DNA of 64,000 bases from Cryptomeria japonica (GCF_030272615.1 NC_081414.1:823607896-823671895); one strand, 5' to 3'. Counted from the first letter of the stretch, positions 47,259-59,749 are shown. The notes: generated from the letters alone by a model not told the origin. Numbers and translations: made by a program.

Positions 47259-48755
47259 TGTATGCAGGAAAAGTGGTTCAATGAAACTCAAAATGTGAAA
47301 ATATTCAAAGGACTTGTCCACACACCCATGGGACTCTTAGTGTAAGTTATGGAGCTATGAAGGATAGCTCAACTCCCCAAGGTGTGTTTCATGGTTCTCA
47401 ATTTGACAAGGCCCCTCAAGTCAATGCCTTTTCTCTCAGATCATTGAGAAAAGTGACTTAGGGATGACTAATGCAAGAACAAGGGATGCTTTAGATTAAT
47501 TTTAACATGAATGCATCCTATTTATGCATGATTCTATCAAATTATTTAAACTAGATTATAAGATGAAAAGGTTAGAAATAATACTATCCTAACATAATAT
47601 ACTAGTTAATGATTTAAGCTAATGATAATTGAAATACTCTAAAATGCTTATTAGATTGATTCCTATTACAAAGAGAGGCTAAAATGTATGCTAAAATTGA
47701 GTATAAGTGTGATGCTAAAGAAATGGATGATGAAAATGAGGAAATGAGGGCTCTATTTATAGAAGAAACGGGGCAATGCATGGTCAAGATTGAAGGATCT
47801 AATCAAGGGTCGAGATTGAAAGTTATCAATCCATGTTTGCTATTCTCACCAATGAAATGGTGGCAATTGTCAACATAAGACCGGTTGAGAGAGGATGTAA
47901 GAAGCATTAAATGCTTGAGAATACCTCATGGTTACCTTAGGAGGTAAGGGTTAAGGTTAGGTTAAGGTTATCCCTTGGATAAAGCTTTTACCCAAAGGGT
48001 AAACTCTTGTGCAAGGGTTAATGGGATAACCATGGTCAAAGCAATAAATGCTTTATGAGACCCTTGGGTTAGATGTGGGTTGAGTTTAGAGAGAAAGTCT
48101 CTAATCATGCAAGAGGGTTGAGTTAACCATTAATGGTATGGAAGACTTTCAAGGTTAACTTGTTGAAGACATAAAGCCTTTAATGGTTTTCAAAGACTTT
48201 GAGGGTTTGATAAGTGACTTCCCTTTGCTTAGGGATGTGACAATATTTAGGAGATGGGTTAGGCTAATTTAGAAGTGATTAGAAGAATCTAGAAGGGGGT
48301 TTAGGAGACAAGTGGGAGATGTAGGAAAATGCAAGTGGGTGAGGGATAATAGGATTTAAAATAAATTGCTTTATTTCAACTTGGTTGCAAGTTGAGTATT
48401 TAAATAAATTAGATTTATTTGATTGGGGTGAACTATTTAATTAAATGTAAATTTAATTAAAATTGGAGAGAAAGGATTTAATCAAATAAAATGATTTATT
48501 CAATTAAATGATATAAAGGGCCTAAGTGAATTTAAATAAATAAATTGAATAATTTATTTAATTAAATAGAGGAATGTGAATGATTTAATTAAATTAGATT
48601 TAACTAAATAGAGGAATGAGAATAAAATGAACATTAAATATTCATTTAGGAATGTGGATGATTTAATTAAATTAGATTTGACTAACATGGAATCGGTTAG
48701 TCAACTTGGGCTCCATATCCTTAGTATTTAAAATTTGGGAAACCCCAAGTCTACA
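47259..48755 (-). repeat. 5' LTR of the right Tat element (about 1497 bp)
   Basis: On the minus strand it starts TGTAGACTTGGGG and ends CCTGCATACA. The inner end is fixed by the primer site. The outer end is inferred from the TGTAG start shared with the left LTR. A TATA box TATAAATAGAG (minus) lies at 47751-47761. TTTAATTAAA-like palindromes crowd 48400-48680. It aligns with 34989-36359 in blocks separated by many indels. Confidence 0.75.
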
Positions 48756-51639
48756 ACTTCTTCTTACTACAATATTGGATGCATGATTAAGGGTAAAAAC
48801 CCTCATGCACAAAGAAGGAAATATTAAATGAAAATCTTTGAAATCATAATTTTTTTTTTTTAAATGCAAGTTAACATATGTATTATTAAACAATGCAAAT
48901 TTTTTATAAAATTATTGATTAATGAATGAATTAAGTAATTTTAATTATGAATTTGAACTCAAGATGCTTCTAATATGAAAATAAGATGCCATAACAATTA
49001 GATCTGAGCTATAAATAAAAAATTATGCAACCCACAGGTCAATTAAGTTAAGGTCCTTGTAAATTAAACCTCTAAATTTATGTAAATTAAATGCCTATAT
49101 GATATTTGAGTGTAAATATATTGATTAAATGCATACAAATGAGATCTAAGAATTAAAAAATAGAATTAAGCAAGCACAATGTTGGCTTCACCCAAATGTT
49201 TCATGTTGGAAAATAGGGTAACGGAAGCTTAACTATGTAAAGTAAGAAAATATCTATTTCGCATACCATACATGAAAAGGAAAATAGACCCAATAGGTCC
49301 AACCTCAAGTTTTTTAGAAGAGGGTTGAATGCAAATTGGATCAGGTTCCCTTTTGTTTGAGTTGAAATTGTATTTGAATTAGATTTGAATTGAATGTTAG
49401 ATCTAGGACAAACAATGAGGATTTGATATAAAACAACAGTAACAATATGTTTTAGATTTCATGCAGAGTTGTAAACTTGGATCTAAGAATAGAAAGTTTA
49501 GGTAGAATTGTTAGGACTGGAAGGTGCAAACAAATAGAATTTTTTTGGATCAGGAGGATGCATGGAACCTACTATCAAAAGATCATAAAAAAATATTGGG
49601 ACAGAGGTCTGGATTGATCTAGTCCTCTATTTTTTGCACCTTCAAAAGATAAGTCTGATTGTCATTAGTTGCTCTATCGGATTCTTCACTCATAGCTCTT
49701 GAGTCTATTTACTATAGACAAAAAGGAGATAGATTTGTTGATGAGGGTTTTCCTTAGGTAAAACCACGGTTTAGGAATTAACCTCAATATTTAAATAATT
49801 GAAATTGAATTGAATTGAAGGTAGAATGCTTTCCTTTAGAGGGAAAGGCTAGATCCGATCTCAAAATGCTTGAAATTAAACTTGATACCTTGATGAAACT
49901 TTCTTGAATCATCACACAAGGGTTTAGAATGTCATGTAGAATTTCTTCATAGAATGTTTATCACAGGTGTTCTAACTTGACCTAGCTTGACCTCTCCTTC
50001 AATGCTTGATGAATTCTTGTTTTCTTTCTCACTTAGATCTGAATTATAGATCATGGACCTCCTCAAATAAGGAGGGTATGCTACCTTTTATACCTAATCA
50101 TGCCTTAAATGTTTGAATTTTTGAAGCAGACTAACAAGAAGCCAAATTTCCTACCCACATGAGGTGACTATTGTGAGGTCCCATTTTGGGTACCAATTAG
50201 GAGGACCAGGGTGTCAAAGTCCTGTCAATCAGTACTCAAAATTGAATAGAGAGTATGGAAAGAGTTGAAAATGCAAATTTCAAGAGGGTGTGAGTAAAAT
50301 CAAAGCAGGTACAAAGCACTAGAGGTCGAAATGCCAAGTTGTGGGCTAGGTGAAGATGAAATTTTATAGGGATATAATTTATAATGCTACATAACTATAC
50401 TTCACAAACCCTTCATTTATATTCCTTAAACTTGGAACCCGCAACTTTACCTCATAATTTTCTATAATGCATTTGTGAGGGCAGTCATGCCTCAACTCAT
50501 ATTTTTAGCAAAAAAATTGTGAGTGGAGATAACTACATCACCTTAAAATATTATTCAATATAAATTATAAATTTTACACCATATTATTATTCTATCTAGA
50601 AATGATTTGAGTATTTATCCTATGTATATCTAACTCTAGTATTCAAGAAAAATAGTTCCACTTTTTAGTCATTTTAGACCCTCATTAGCTTGCACTCTCT
50701 TAATTGGAGGGGTATATTAATTATGATTTGACATAATGGTGAGAAACACCCAAACAGTCTAGAGGTCATGTAGTTCAACATTAGAATGATGTGGTTAAAT
50801 GTATGCATAGAAATATGATAAAAAAATGTAGGGAGGGTTAACATCTCCACTCTAAAGTGCACCTACAAACTTACACCTTGCTATAATGCAAAAAGGCTAG
50901 GACTATTAAACAAGACATTAAATGCATCATTTAGTATATTGGGTTGGTTAATGGTGCTTAAGGTAGAGGTGGAGATGTTATTGTTGTGCGTAAAAGATAG
51001 GTGATACTAGTAGAACAATATGACTTTATATTCTTGTATACAATAGGTAATCGCATTGTTATTATAACATGTAATGACGAAAACCTCATAGGCTTAACAA
51101 AATGATTTATAGCTCCCTTGTTAGAAGTTTGAACTTTTTATATGGCCTTAAATTCTAGTAACCAAACATCTGACATTGAAATTTAATGCTTGTATTTTGA
51201 AAATTAGATTATCGAAAAATAGAACTCTTGTCCAACAATTACAAATTGAAAAAATTGAATGACTTATGATTATTTGTTGCTTATATTAATATTATCTTTA
51301 GAAACGAGATATACTACTTTGTAATCTTATACATCTACTTAAAAATGTTGAGAGATATTGATTTAGAACTATTTAACTTTTAAAACTATTTTAGAACTAT
51401 TTTACTTTTAAAACCATTTTATTTATTGCATATATGAACACATAAATTTTATTTTATTTGTTTTGTTTTAATTTTGTATGTAAAACTAAATTTTATGTGT
51501 GTAGAGATACATGTTTCAAAGGTCAAATAAGACCGCCATTTAATTTACAACATAGTCTTACGTATGACGTAAGATTTTGATTACTATTACAGGAAAGCCG
51601 AGTGAAAATGCTGAAACGCAAACATGAAGGCGGTCATAT
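48756..51639. other. Non-coding AT-rich region, possible decayed LTR fragments
   Basis: No frame with recognisable motifs was found. 49200-50180 has the look of an old LTR or intron-like sequence but no paired terminus or primer site. A segment at 50390-50450 (CATAACTATACTTCACAAAC and following) resembles sequence at 62870-62930. Confidence 0.4.
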
Positions 51640-51800
51640 GGTGACAAAAGCTAAACAGTGCTTTATGCTTTCTTGTGAGCACTAAAAGATTTGTTTATAG
51701 CATTGACAGCAACGAGAATATAAACTGTGACTGTCAAAAATACAAATAAGACGAAAAGACATAACTGACCTGAGCAACTGCCAATTTCATGGTATCCCTC
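51640..51800 (-). other. Conserved sequence downstream of membrane-protein gene copy 2
   Basis: It aligns with 11690-11914 of copy 1. The minus-strand frame reads FVLFVFLTVTVYILVAVNAINKSF then stops, a likely membrane helix. It may be a final coding segment joined by splicing or cut off by the stop at 51801, or a 3' untranslated region that retains old coding sequence. No unambiguous splice sites were identified. Confidence 0.5.
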
Positions 51801-52223
51801 TTATTTTAATTGCTCTTCCTTGCTCATTTTGTGATAAATAATCCAAAACAGCGTGACAAGAATTGAGAAGAAAACTAACAAGCAGAACATCACAACTGAA
51901 AAACTGGAGGGACTCTCATGTCGCCAATTGAAATAGATGCCGAAAAATGTGAGAGAGATGCTAAAGAGTGTGAATGCATAGCTGAGATATTTCCACTTAG
52001 CCTTCGTAACCTCTCTTATCTGTATTTCAGACGGAGTGTCATCTTCAGAAGCTACTGTGTTCACATCGGCATTCCCCTCGGTTGGAGGGGGAGCTTCAAT
52101 ATCCCCACCATTATTATTTTCACTAGACTTGTCGAACACTGAAAAGTACAGCATATACAGACGATAAAGTAGTTGAAAATATTGCAGAAAAGTTAGAGAC
52201 AGATTAGCACAAAGGATTATCAT
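51801..52223 (-). CDS. Small membrane protein of unknown family, copy 2
   Basis: This is a 140-residue open frame starting at the ATG at 52223 and ending at a TAA. An in-frame upstream extension exists but lacks an ATG. Residues 1-30 are hydrophobic (signal anchor or first helix). Residues 31-70 are acidic and Pro/Asn-rich (SSENNNGGDIEAPPP). Residues 80-99 and 107-130 are two strong membrane helices. The tail HKMSKEEQLK is charged. Copy 1 at 22443-22910 shares KWKY...TLF..SL.FFG.YF and IIYHKM.KEE. Copy 1 reads on where this copy has TAA (TTA versus TAA), so the stop here may be premature. A TATA-like sequence and CACGTG boxes lie upstream. I do not recognise the family, and the function is unknown. 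Confidence 0.6.
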   Translation of the reverse strand: MIILCANLSLTFLQYFQLLYRLYMLYFSVFDKSSENNNGGDIEAPPPTEGNADVNTVASEDDTPSEIQIREVTKAKWKYLSYAFTLFSISLTFFGIYFNWRHESPSSFSVVMFCLLVFFSILVTLFWIIYHKMSKEEQLK

Positions 52224-52336
52224 GGTATTCTTATCAGACCCTGATCTTCGCCTTTTATTAAAATTGGCACTCAAAAACGAGAGACCAGTCCGCTTTCCGA
52301 CTGTTGCATTTCAAAACTTGATTAGTGGACTCTCCT

Positions 52337-52344
52337 TTTTTATA
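52337..52344 (-). promoter_or_regulatory. Putative TATA box of the membrane-protein gene
   Basis: TATAAAAA on the minus strand lies about 115 bp upstream of the ATG at 52223. A start of transcription near 52310 would leave a leader of roughly 85 bases. This is inferred from position and sequence only. Confidence 0.45.
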
Positions 52345-52466
52345 TTGTGTCGCATTTTTTCCGTCTATTTTTTGCTCTTTACACACGATGTTTTGAAATT
52401 TTAGATTAAACTTCTCCCGTACGCTGCATGCACTTTGAAATGATTGGACATCGTGTGCAGCACTGA

Positions 52467-52472
52467 CACGTG
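52467..52472 (-). promoter_or_regulatory. G-box CACGTG (proximal)
   Basis: This is a palindromic CACGTG within GACACGTGAT, about 245 bp upstream of the ATG. Such boxes bind plant bZIP and bHLH factors and occur in ABA- and light-responsive promoters. Use here is unproven. Confidence 0.4.
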
Positions 52473-52543
52473 ATTTTGACTATTTCAATGCCGTGTTCCA
52501 TGTGTAAAGTTAATGGTGTGTAACCTTCCCAAGTTCTCTCTCC

Positions 52544-52549
52544 CACGTG
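52544..52549 (-). promoter_or_regulatory. G-box CACGTG (distal)
   Basis: This second CACGTG lies within CCCACGTGTGG, about 320 bp upstream of the ATG. A CACGCGTC sequence follows further upstream near 52621. The GC-richer 52400-52640 stretch stands out against AT-rich surroundings, as promoters often do. Confidence 0.42.
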
Positions 52550-52649
52550 TGGACATTTTCTCATCGTATTCCACAATACCTGGACCCACCACTCCCCGTG
52601 TATTCGGGGACACCAGACCCCACGCGTCAGGACATCAATTTTGATGATG

Positions 52650-55600
52650 GGAACAATTTTTATTAATATTTATTTTTTCAAATTTATTCAAAATATACAA
52701 ATTGATTTAGCCTATCTATTATTATTATTACTCCCTGCCTAGACTAATGTTTTCAGTGCTCAATTTTTTTTAATTAGTTTTGAAACTAAAACTCATTTCC
52801 TATAATTTTAAGTGTTCTGATTTTTATTTTTATTTTTAAAGTTTTCATGTTTTTTTATTCGTTGATCATATTTTTGGTAGGGTTTTTTTAATTTTTTGTG
52901 AAGGAAAAAATCTAGTAGCCAATAAAAAATCAGCAGTCAAAAATTTGTGATGATTTTCTAATGTTTTGCAACTAGGGCTTTTCATCATAAACACATTGTG
53001 TAAACGAGGGAGGGAATTTGCTAGCTGTTATATTTGAGGTTCTTTGTAAGTTCACATTAAATTTATTTAGAGCTAATATCAAATTTTGTATTGGAAAAAT
53101 GACAACTAAGAAGGAATTACTTTGCTTTATTTGTACAATGACGAAGACATAGTGACCCAGCAAAGGTGGTCTGCAAATTGTTGCAGCAACCCAACAAAGG
53201 CAGTTTGGGAATTGTTGGTTGTTGGTTATGCTCATGATGAAACGTCCATGTTTGTTGAGCCTAAGGTAAGCAGAGTTTTGAAAGAGTGTTGTCAATTTTT
53301 GTTTTAAGGTTTGAATTTTTGTTAATTCATCCTTATTTATTTATTTTTATCTTAAATTAGAATTTTTTAACAAATTATTGTGTCATGTTCTTTGTTAGTT
53401 AAGTGATTTTAGCATACTACAATTTAATGAAAATTTATAGTTTAACCATAGGTTTTGAATTTGCAAATTTGAATTATAGAGGGAATGATGATTTAAGTTT
53501 CACCATCATGGATTGGCTATGTGCAACAATTATAGTTTTGTTGATTATAGGCATGATGCCATTTCTTGGGGGCCCAAGCTAAGTTGGGTTTGAAATGCAT
53601 GTGCTATGACCTAAAGTTTGGATCTTTCTAAGAAATGGATGTTAGGGATTTAATTTACTTGTAGGTTTTGTTTGGGGCAATTTATGGTATTTTCTTTTTG
53701 AGAATTGGAATAATGTACGGAACTAGGGTTTCATAATTTTTTACCATATTGGTTGTTGTTTGGTTTTTTTATTGTGGTTGGACAAATTGTACTTGATGTC
53801 ATGTTGTTATAAGTTATCAGTGTGCTGATGAAGGCCAACTCATTACCAATACTCTTGTATGCCTTGAATGAATCCCTAGATCGCATTGGTGAGCCTCGCC
53901 ATATTTATTAGTTTAGTTCACAAGAAAGGGTACCTCATCTCTCTGGTATGCAACATATGTCAACGATCTTCTCACAACTCTCCTCCCTGGGCAAGAAGGA
54001 ACGATAGAAGAAACCATATTTGGAATAATTAGGCATTGTAGCACAACTCCTTTGACCTTACATGTTTTTCTTTATAAATCAAGTAGGATTGAGTTTTGTG
54101 ACAAAATTAAAAAAAAATATGAAATATTTCATGATTTTTCATATATAATTAATAAGCATCTCTGTGAATTAGATTGCCTTAATAGGACTAACCAAAATGC
54201 CCAAAACTTGTCAACTAACTGAATACAAAATAATTCAGACAAGAAATCATATATGTAGTTTAAATCTAATTGGTTTTTTGTTTATTGTTCTTTTGGGGTC
54301 TGCAACCTAGTCCTAGCCAATTTTATCAAGATCTCTTTATCACTTACTAGTTTGGTGAGTTTTGCAAAATCACTTTCATATAAAAAGTTGAATCCTTCAA
54401 TTTATCAATGAACTAAATTTCTTTCCAAACCTTCAAGCTTCCTATAATTAATGAGGTGTGATAAATATTCCCACAATTAAATTTGCGAATTGCCTTTCTT
54501 TTCCAAACCTATATCTTCCAATTAGTGTAGATTGGATTTCATTTTATATAAGTTCAATATTTTTAACATTAGTCATATATGTTTAGTACAAAAAATAAAT
54601 TAATGAAATTATGTAGATTGCCTTTTTCCCCTTCCTAAAATTAAATATTTCCACAAGTAATTTTGTGGATGAATTCCCTATTTGGTGGTAAAAGAATAAA
54701 ATGTTTGTATGCATATAAAATTTTTGTGAGGAGGATTTCAAGGAATAAAGAGAAAGGAGAATTTATATACACTTTATTTTGTCCATACCTTGCGGGAATA
54801 ATAATCAACCAAACTGGTACCTAGGTAGCCTCCATGTAGAAAACAATACTATGTTAAAATGCTCCAAAAAGGGCACAAACAACATGCAGACATGGAATGG
54901 AATAAATAATTTATAGTGGTTTTTTGATAGAAAAATGTAAACTTTTTCAACCATGATCTAATTGATGAAATATAATATCTTAAATTCTTCTTAACAAATT
55001 TTTCCCCAATTTAGATCAACAAACAATGAGTTTTAAGATTGCACCAAGGGAAGAAATTTTTGATCCACCAATGATGCCACTTCCCCTCTCGATTTTCAGC
55101 TTCAGTCTCTAACTAATGACATCCCCTCTCAGCTTTTGACTTCTCCATTTACATATTTTAGTTCATCCCAAATGTGTTTTACACTATGTTATGAGAAGTT
55201 CCTATAAAGGGATAAAACCTCATGTATAGAAGCCTTTTGCCATCTATTGTCTTTCTAGGCTCTTGTCATTTGTTTCTTTCATACATGTGGTTTTTCCAAG
55301 AGCTACCACACTTGATGCAATGCAGGTCACTCAAAATTGTTCATAGATACACCAAATCAAATTTATGGACATGAAAATCATTCGATTGCATGGTAATCAT
55401 CATGAGAGAGGTGTTTGTCACATAAAATATTAGTGATGGACTATCTACAAATATTCAAAGTGATTGATAGAAAAGGGACTTGTCGTCATTATCAATGATT
55501 CTAAATTATTTATTCAATTTTTCATTAGAAGGTAGGAATACCATATGTTTGTTTTATTTAATTTATTTTTTTTATGTGATCAATTAACGTGTAGCATCTA

Positions 55601-55659
55601 ATTATATATGACGTCCAAATAGTAACCAATAATTTGTTCAATATGAATATTCGAACAAC
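52650..55659. other. AT-rich region, no firm gene
   Basis: A 61-codon open frame at 53122-53307 contains a coding-like stretch followed by AAGGTAAGC, which could be a splice donor, but no partner exon was found. 53820-54050 also looks like an old coding fragment without a known domain. The rest is AT-rich and featureless. Confidence 0.4.
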
Positions 55660-56572
55660 TGAGAAAGGGGGGTGAATAAGTTGACAAAAAAATAAAACAA
55701 TTTTAATTTTAATGCACAGATCCAGAATATAGAGCAGAATTAACAGAATTAAGAAGTGTATGCAACAATCAAATCCGACACAAGAGACATTGGAATTTAT
55801 ATGAAAACCCAAAGAAGGGAAAAACCACATAGAATGACAATTCTCAATATATGAACACCGATTAAGGTGACATTAGTTAAGATGACTTTAACAATAGGTG
55901 GCTCACTACCAATGTGCTCACTCCAAGTGGGCTCACTACCCTGAAAGGCTCACTGCCAAATAAGGAAAGGCTCAGTGCCATTTACAGATGGGCTCACTAC
56001 TCTGAAAGGTTCATTGTCGAAGAAGAAAGGATAAAAGAATCCACCACATTTTGTACTGTCGAATCTCCTTCCGATAAATATCTCATGCATTCACTAGTTT
56101 TCTTCAGTCTTGCATCTCTTCAACACAAAAAGCCATATATGAAAACATCAAATCAAACTCCTACATATATACTCTCTGGAAATTATAATTCTCAATGTCG
56201 GCTAAGACATAGATCAAAATAGATCTCCACTAAATAGTCTGGTGGTGGTAAGGAATAAAAAGTGAACCATATCATATTGTTCCTCCTCGAATGAATCAAC
56301 ACGTTACATCCAACACCAAACACAGACCTAAAATATATCTGTACGTTATATCCTCAATATTCGGTCTAAGACCTCAAGCTCCAAATCATGCTAAACCCAA
56401 AGATAATACAAAAAAATACCTACTAAGATACTAAACACATCTAGTGAAACCGGGAAACCATCAACCACACAATATGCCTAAACTGAACACTCCTACCACA
56501 TCATACCACATCCAGACTTAATCTAGACCTAAGGATTTGACATCAATGACAACACATGAAGAAATGCTAACA
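55660..56572 (-). repeat. 3' LTR of the SIRE-like Copia (about 913 bp)
   Basis: On the minus strand it starts TGTTAGCATTTCTTCATG, right after the polypurine tract, and ends CCTTTCTCA. Within it, at 55900-56010, GGCTCACT(A/G)CC recurs several times. Partial sequence identity with 59750-60120 confirms it as an LTR. Confidence 0.8.
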
Positions 56573-56584
56573 ATCTCCCATTTT
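56573..56584 (-). promoter_or_regulatory. Polypurine tract of the SIRE-like Copia
   Basis: AAAATGGGAGAT on the minus strand directly precedes the LTR start TGTTAG, the expected plus-strand priming site. Confidence 0.75.
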
Positions 56585-56845
56585 GTCTTTGATGGCAACA
56601 TCCATCAACAACAATCAATGAAATATCATCATTGAGTGCACAACTATCTCTCTTCTCTCTCTCCTCTTTTGAAAACAATTAAAAAGGTGGTCGAAAATCC
56701 CCCTAAAAAACTCACTCCTGCTCCCCCTAAGAGGAAGCACGTCAACATTAGTCCAAGAAATAATGTGCATGCTCCTTGCTGGACCAATACACATTTGAAA
56801 TGCACATTAGTTGAAACTGGTAAGGGGTAATACCCCTAATTTTGG

Positions 56846-58130
56846 CTAAAGATTCTCAAAAGTATCTTTGCATAATTCTTTTGTGAAAATATCTACAATC
56901 TGCTTCTTTGCGGGCACATACTCAAGTTTGACCTCATTATCTAAAACTTCCTCCTTCAAGAAGTGATACCTGATACATATATGCTTTGTTTTGAAATGTT
57001 GTGCCAAATTCTTGGAAATGTTTATTGCACTGGTATTATCACACATGATTGGAATAGGGTCATCAAATTTCACACCATTGTCCTTCAAAGTTTTCTTCAT
57101 CCATGAAATATTAGTGGAATAGGAACATGTTGCAATGTACTTTGCTTCTATCGTAGATAAGGACACATAATCTTGCTTTTTACTTGACCAAGTGATTAAC
57201 TAGGAGCTAAGAAAAAATGCTCCTCCACTTGTGCTTTTTCTATCATCAACACTTCCAACCCAATCTACATCTATGTAAGTTGTGAGATTAGAATCTAAAT
57301 TTATGGGATACCACATACCATAGTCTATTGTGCCTTTCAGATATCTGAAAATCTTTTTCACTGCCACAACATTTAATTCTTTCGGTTCTTGCTGAAACCT
57401 TGCTGCCAAACATACTGCATACATGATATCTAGTTTGGCAGCAGTCAAATATAATAGTCCTCCAATCATTGACCTATACTGACTTGCATCTTCCTTAGGA
57501 GATTTATCATCCTTATTTAACCTAAATCCAATTGTCATAGGTGTACATACCGGTTTGGAGATCTCCAACCCAAACTTCTTCAACAGTTCTCTTAGAATGA
57601 GAAATGAAAATTCCTTTATCACTCTGATTAACTTGGAATCCAAGGAAAACATTCAACTCACCAATCATGGACATTTCAAATTTTTTCTGCATCTCATAAG
57701 AAAATCTTCTACATATATCTTCATTTCCTACAAAGATTATATCATCAACATATACTACCACAATCAAAATTTTACCCGATTATGACTGGAACAACAAGTT
57801 ACTATCCATTGAACCCTTCTAAAATCCTTGATCAATTAGGTACTTTTCTAATCTCCCATACCAATCTCTATGAGCTTGTTTCAGCCTATACAAAGCCTTC
57901 TTTAATTTGCAGGTAATATTCGGATCATCCTTCAACTTAAATCCTTCTAGTGGTTCAATGTAAACTTCTTTTAATTCTCCATTCATAAATGTTGATTTCA
58001 CATCCATTTGATAAACTTTGAAACCCTTGAATGTTGAAAATGCTAGAAACATCTAGATAGCCTCCATTATTGCAACCCAGGTATAAGTTTCATCAAAGTC
58101 AATGCCTTCAATGTGAGTGTATCCTTTACA
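56846..58130 (-). pseudogene. SIRE-like Copia: reverse transcriptase and RNase H
   Basis: From about 58100 the minus strand encodes FKVYQMDVKSTFMNGEL, LKKALYRLKQAHRDWYGRLEKYL, the catalytic box VVYVDDIIFVG (near 57745), MSMIGELNVFLGFQVNQ and GGLLYLTAAKLDIMYAV. RNase H follows with MSLSTIEAKYIATC, CDNTSAINISKN and KLEYVPAKKQIVDIFTK, ending near 56846. Usual residues have drifted, for example YRLKQAHRDWY where YGLKQAPRAWY is common. Frame changes near 57650 and stops near 57815, 57810 and 57190 inactivate it. Confidence 0.87.
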
Positions 58131-58731
58131 GACTAACTTTACCTTATTCCTCACAACCTTTCCATCTTCATCCAGCTTGTTCTAGAATACTCATTTAGTA
58201 TTGATTACATTCTTATCTTTCGATCTGCTAACTAATTCCCATGTCTGGTTTTTCTCAATCTTCTCTAATTCCTCTTTCATTGTCTTCATCCAGTTCTGAT
58301 CTTTGGAAGCTTCCTCGAATGACTTTGGCTTATTCATAGATAATAGACATAGAAAAACATGTTCTTGTGTTTCTTTTCTTCTTGTGATAACACCCTTGCT
58401 CTTGTCTCCAATGATCTAATCTTCTAAGTGATCCTTCTTGACATACCTAGGAGTCTTGGATGTAGAAGTCAGAGCATCGTGATCATTTTTTCTTCATTCC
58501 TAGTTTCTTCCTTCCTTTCCTTTTCTCTGGAATCCTCTGACTCATATCTTCTTCTATTTCTGATTCCTTTGAGGTGTTTTCATCAACTTTTACACTTGCA
58601 CTTTCAACAATCTTGTTCAAAAAACATCGATATGCCTTTCTCTTTGTTTAGTAACCCAAGAATATTCCTTCATCTACTCTGCTGTCAAAATTTCTAGGAC
58701 TTTCTTCATCTCTCCTAATATAAAACTTTTT
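58131..58731 (-). pseudogene. SIRE-like Copia: integrase-RT linker
   Basis: This is a decayed polyprotein linker with several stops and frame shifts. Segments such as WLKTMKEELEKIEKNQTWEL-type sequence near 58290-58230 mark the entry to RT. No separate domain is present. Confidence 0.6.
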
Positions 58732-59300
58732 TTAAAAAACTTTGAAATATTTAACTATTAGAGTTCTTCCATACCATAGTTCATAAGATGTCTTACCATA
58801 CTTCCTTTGATATAGAAGTCTATTGAGTGTGTATGTTGCTATGTGAATTGCTTCTTTCCAATAGACTTCAGGTAACTTTGCACTTTTTATCATGGTTCTA
58901 GCTACTTCCTGTATATTTTGGTTCATTATTTCTACTACACCATTTGGTTGAGGTGTCTAGGGAGCTGATAGTTGTCTTTTTATTCCATGCTTTTCACAAA
59001 ACTCATTGAACTCATCTGAGATGAATTATCCTCCTATCTCAGACCTTAAACACTTAAGTTTCTTGCCAACTTCATTCTCAACTTTTGTCTAGAATATCTT
59101 GAACTTTTCTAATGCTTCACATTTTTCTCTAAGAAATGCAACCCAAATCATTCTAAAATAATCATCAATTAGTAACAAGAAATGTCTCTCACCTTGCAGG
59201 CTTCTTGTCTAAGTCAGAGCACAAAGATTTGTGTGAACCAAATCTAGTAACCTGGTGGATGAGTACTCATTTCCTTTGAATGTGCTTCTAGTTTGCTTTC
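58732..59300 (-). pseudogene. SIRE-like Copia: integrase core
   Basis: The minus strand shows LLDLVHTNLCA (first Asp), FLLLIDDYFRMIWVAFL, LKCLRSEIGG (where RSDxGGEF is usual, so the second catalytic Asp is Glu), FCEKHGIKRQLSAP, then PNGVVEIMNQ (Glu kept). IATYTLNRLLYQRKYGKTSYELWYGR follows at 58860-58770. Stops in several positions add to the loss of function. Confidence 0.8.
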
Positions 59301-59749
59301 CTATTTGACATTACCTAAAAATTGTTTTCAGGTTTAGACAATCTAGGGAAATCTCTTACTGCACTCTTTTAGCTGATATGTACCAAATTATCAGAGTTGA
59401 TATGACACAACCTCTAGTGACATAGCCAACTGTCATCGATTTGTGATAACAAGCAATTCTTTGTAGCTCCTTCTAACTGGTACATGTTTCCATTTGTCCT
59501 CCTTCCAACCATAATAATGGTTCTAGAATCCTTCTAAATCTTACATCCATTATCTTAAAAGACAACATTGTATTCATTTTCGCACATATGTCCAACACTC
59601 AAGAGATTATTATGCAAACCCTTCACATAATAAACATGGTCAGTGCTATGATTTCCATCAAAGATAATTGAGTCGATACCAACAATTTGTGTTGTTTGAT
59701 CATCACCAAATCTAATAGAACCTCCATCATACTTTTATCAATGGGAAAC
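59301..59749 (-). pseudogene. SIRE-like Copia: protease remnant and pre-integrase region
   Basis: It begins at the internal edge of the truncated LTR with KYDGGSIRFGDD, the C-terminal half of a Copia protease. It continues through VYYVKGLHNNLLSVGHMCENE and RLCHINSDNL (pre-integrase zinc region). The protease active-site Asp-Ser-Gly is missing because everything upstream, including gag and the primer site, is deleted up to the LTR. Confidence 0.78.

Larger units (their letters stand above)
36360..48755 (-). mobile_element. Right Ty3/Gypsy element, Tat/Ogre-like, 3' LTR not found
   Basis: Right to left: 5' LTR 47259-48755, primer site TGGCGCCCACCGTGG, leader with two motif clusters, ORF1, gag, protease, RT, RNase H, archaeal-type RNase H and integrase. 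The internal region runs to about 36360, where the LTR of the left element begins. No sequence close to its own 5' LTR is seen at that end, and no convincing polypurine tract. Either its 3' LTR was lost, or the left element inserted or recombined there. The second RNase H is a hallmark of the Tat lineage. Confidence 0.85.

Noticed and set aside
56636-56830. Plus-strand 64-codon frame (Pro/Lys-rich)
   Set aside because: It lies in the untranslated stretch between RNase H and the polypurine tract of a minus-strand Copia element. No homology seen.
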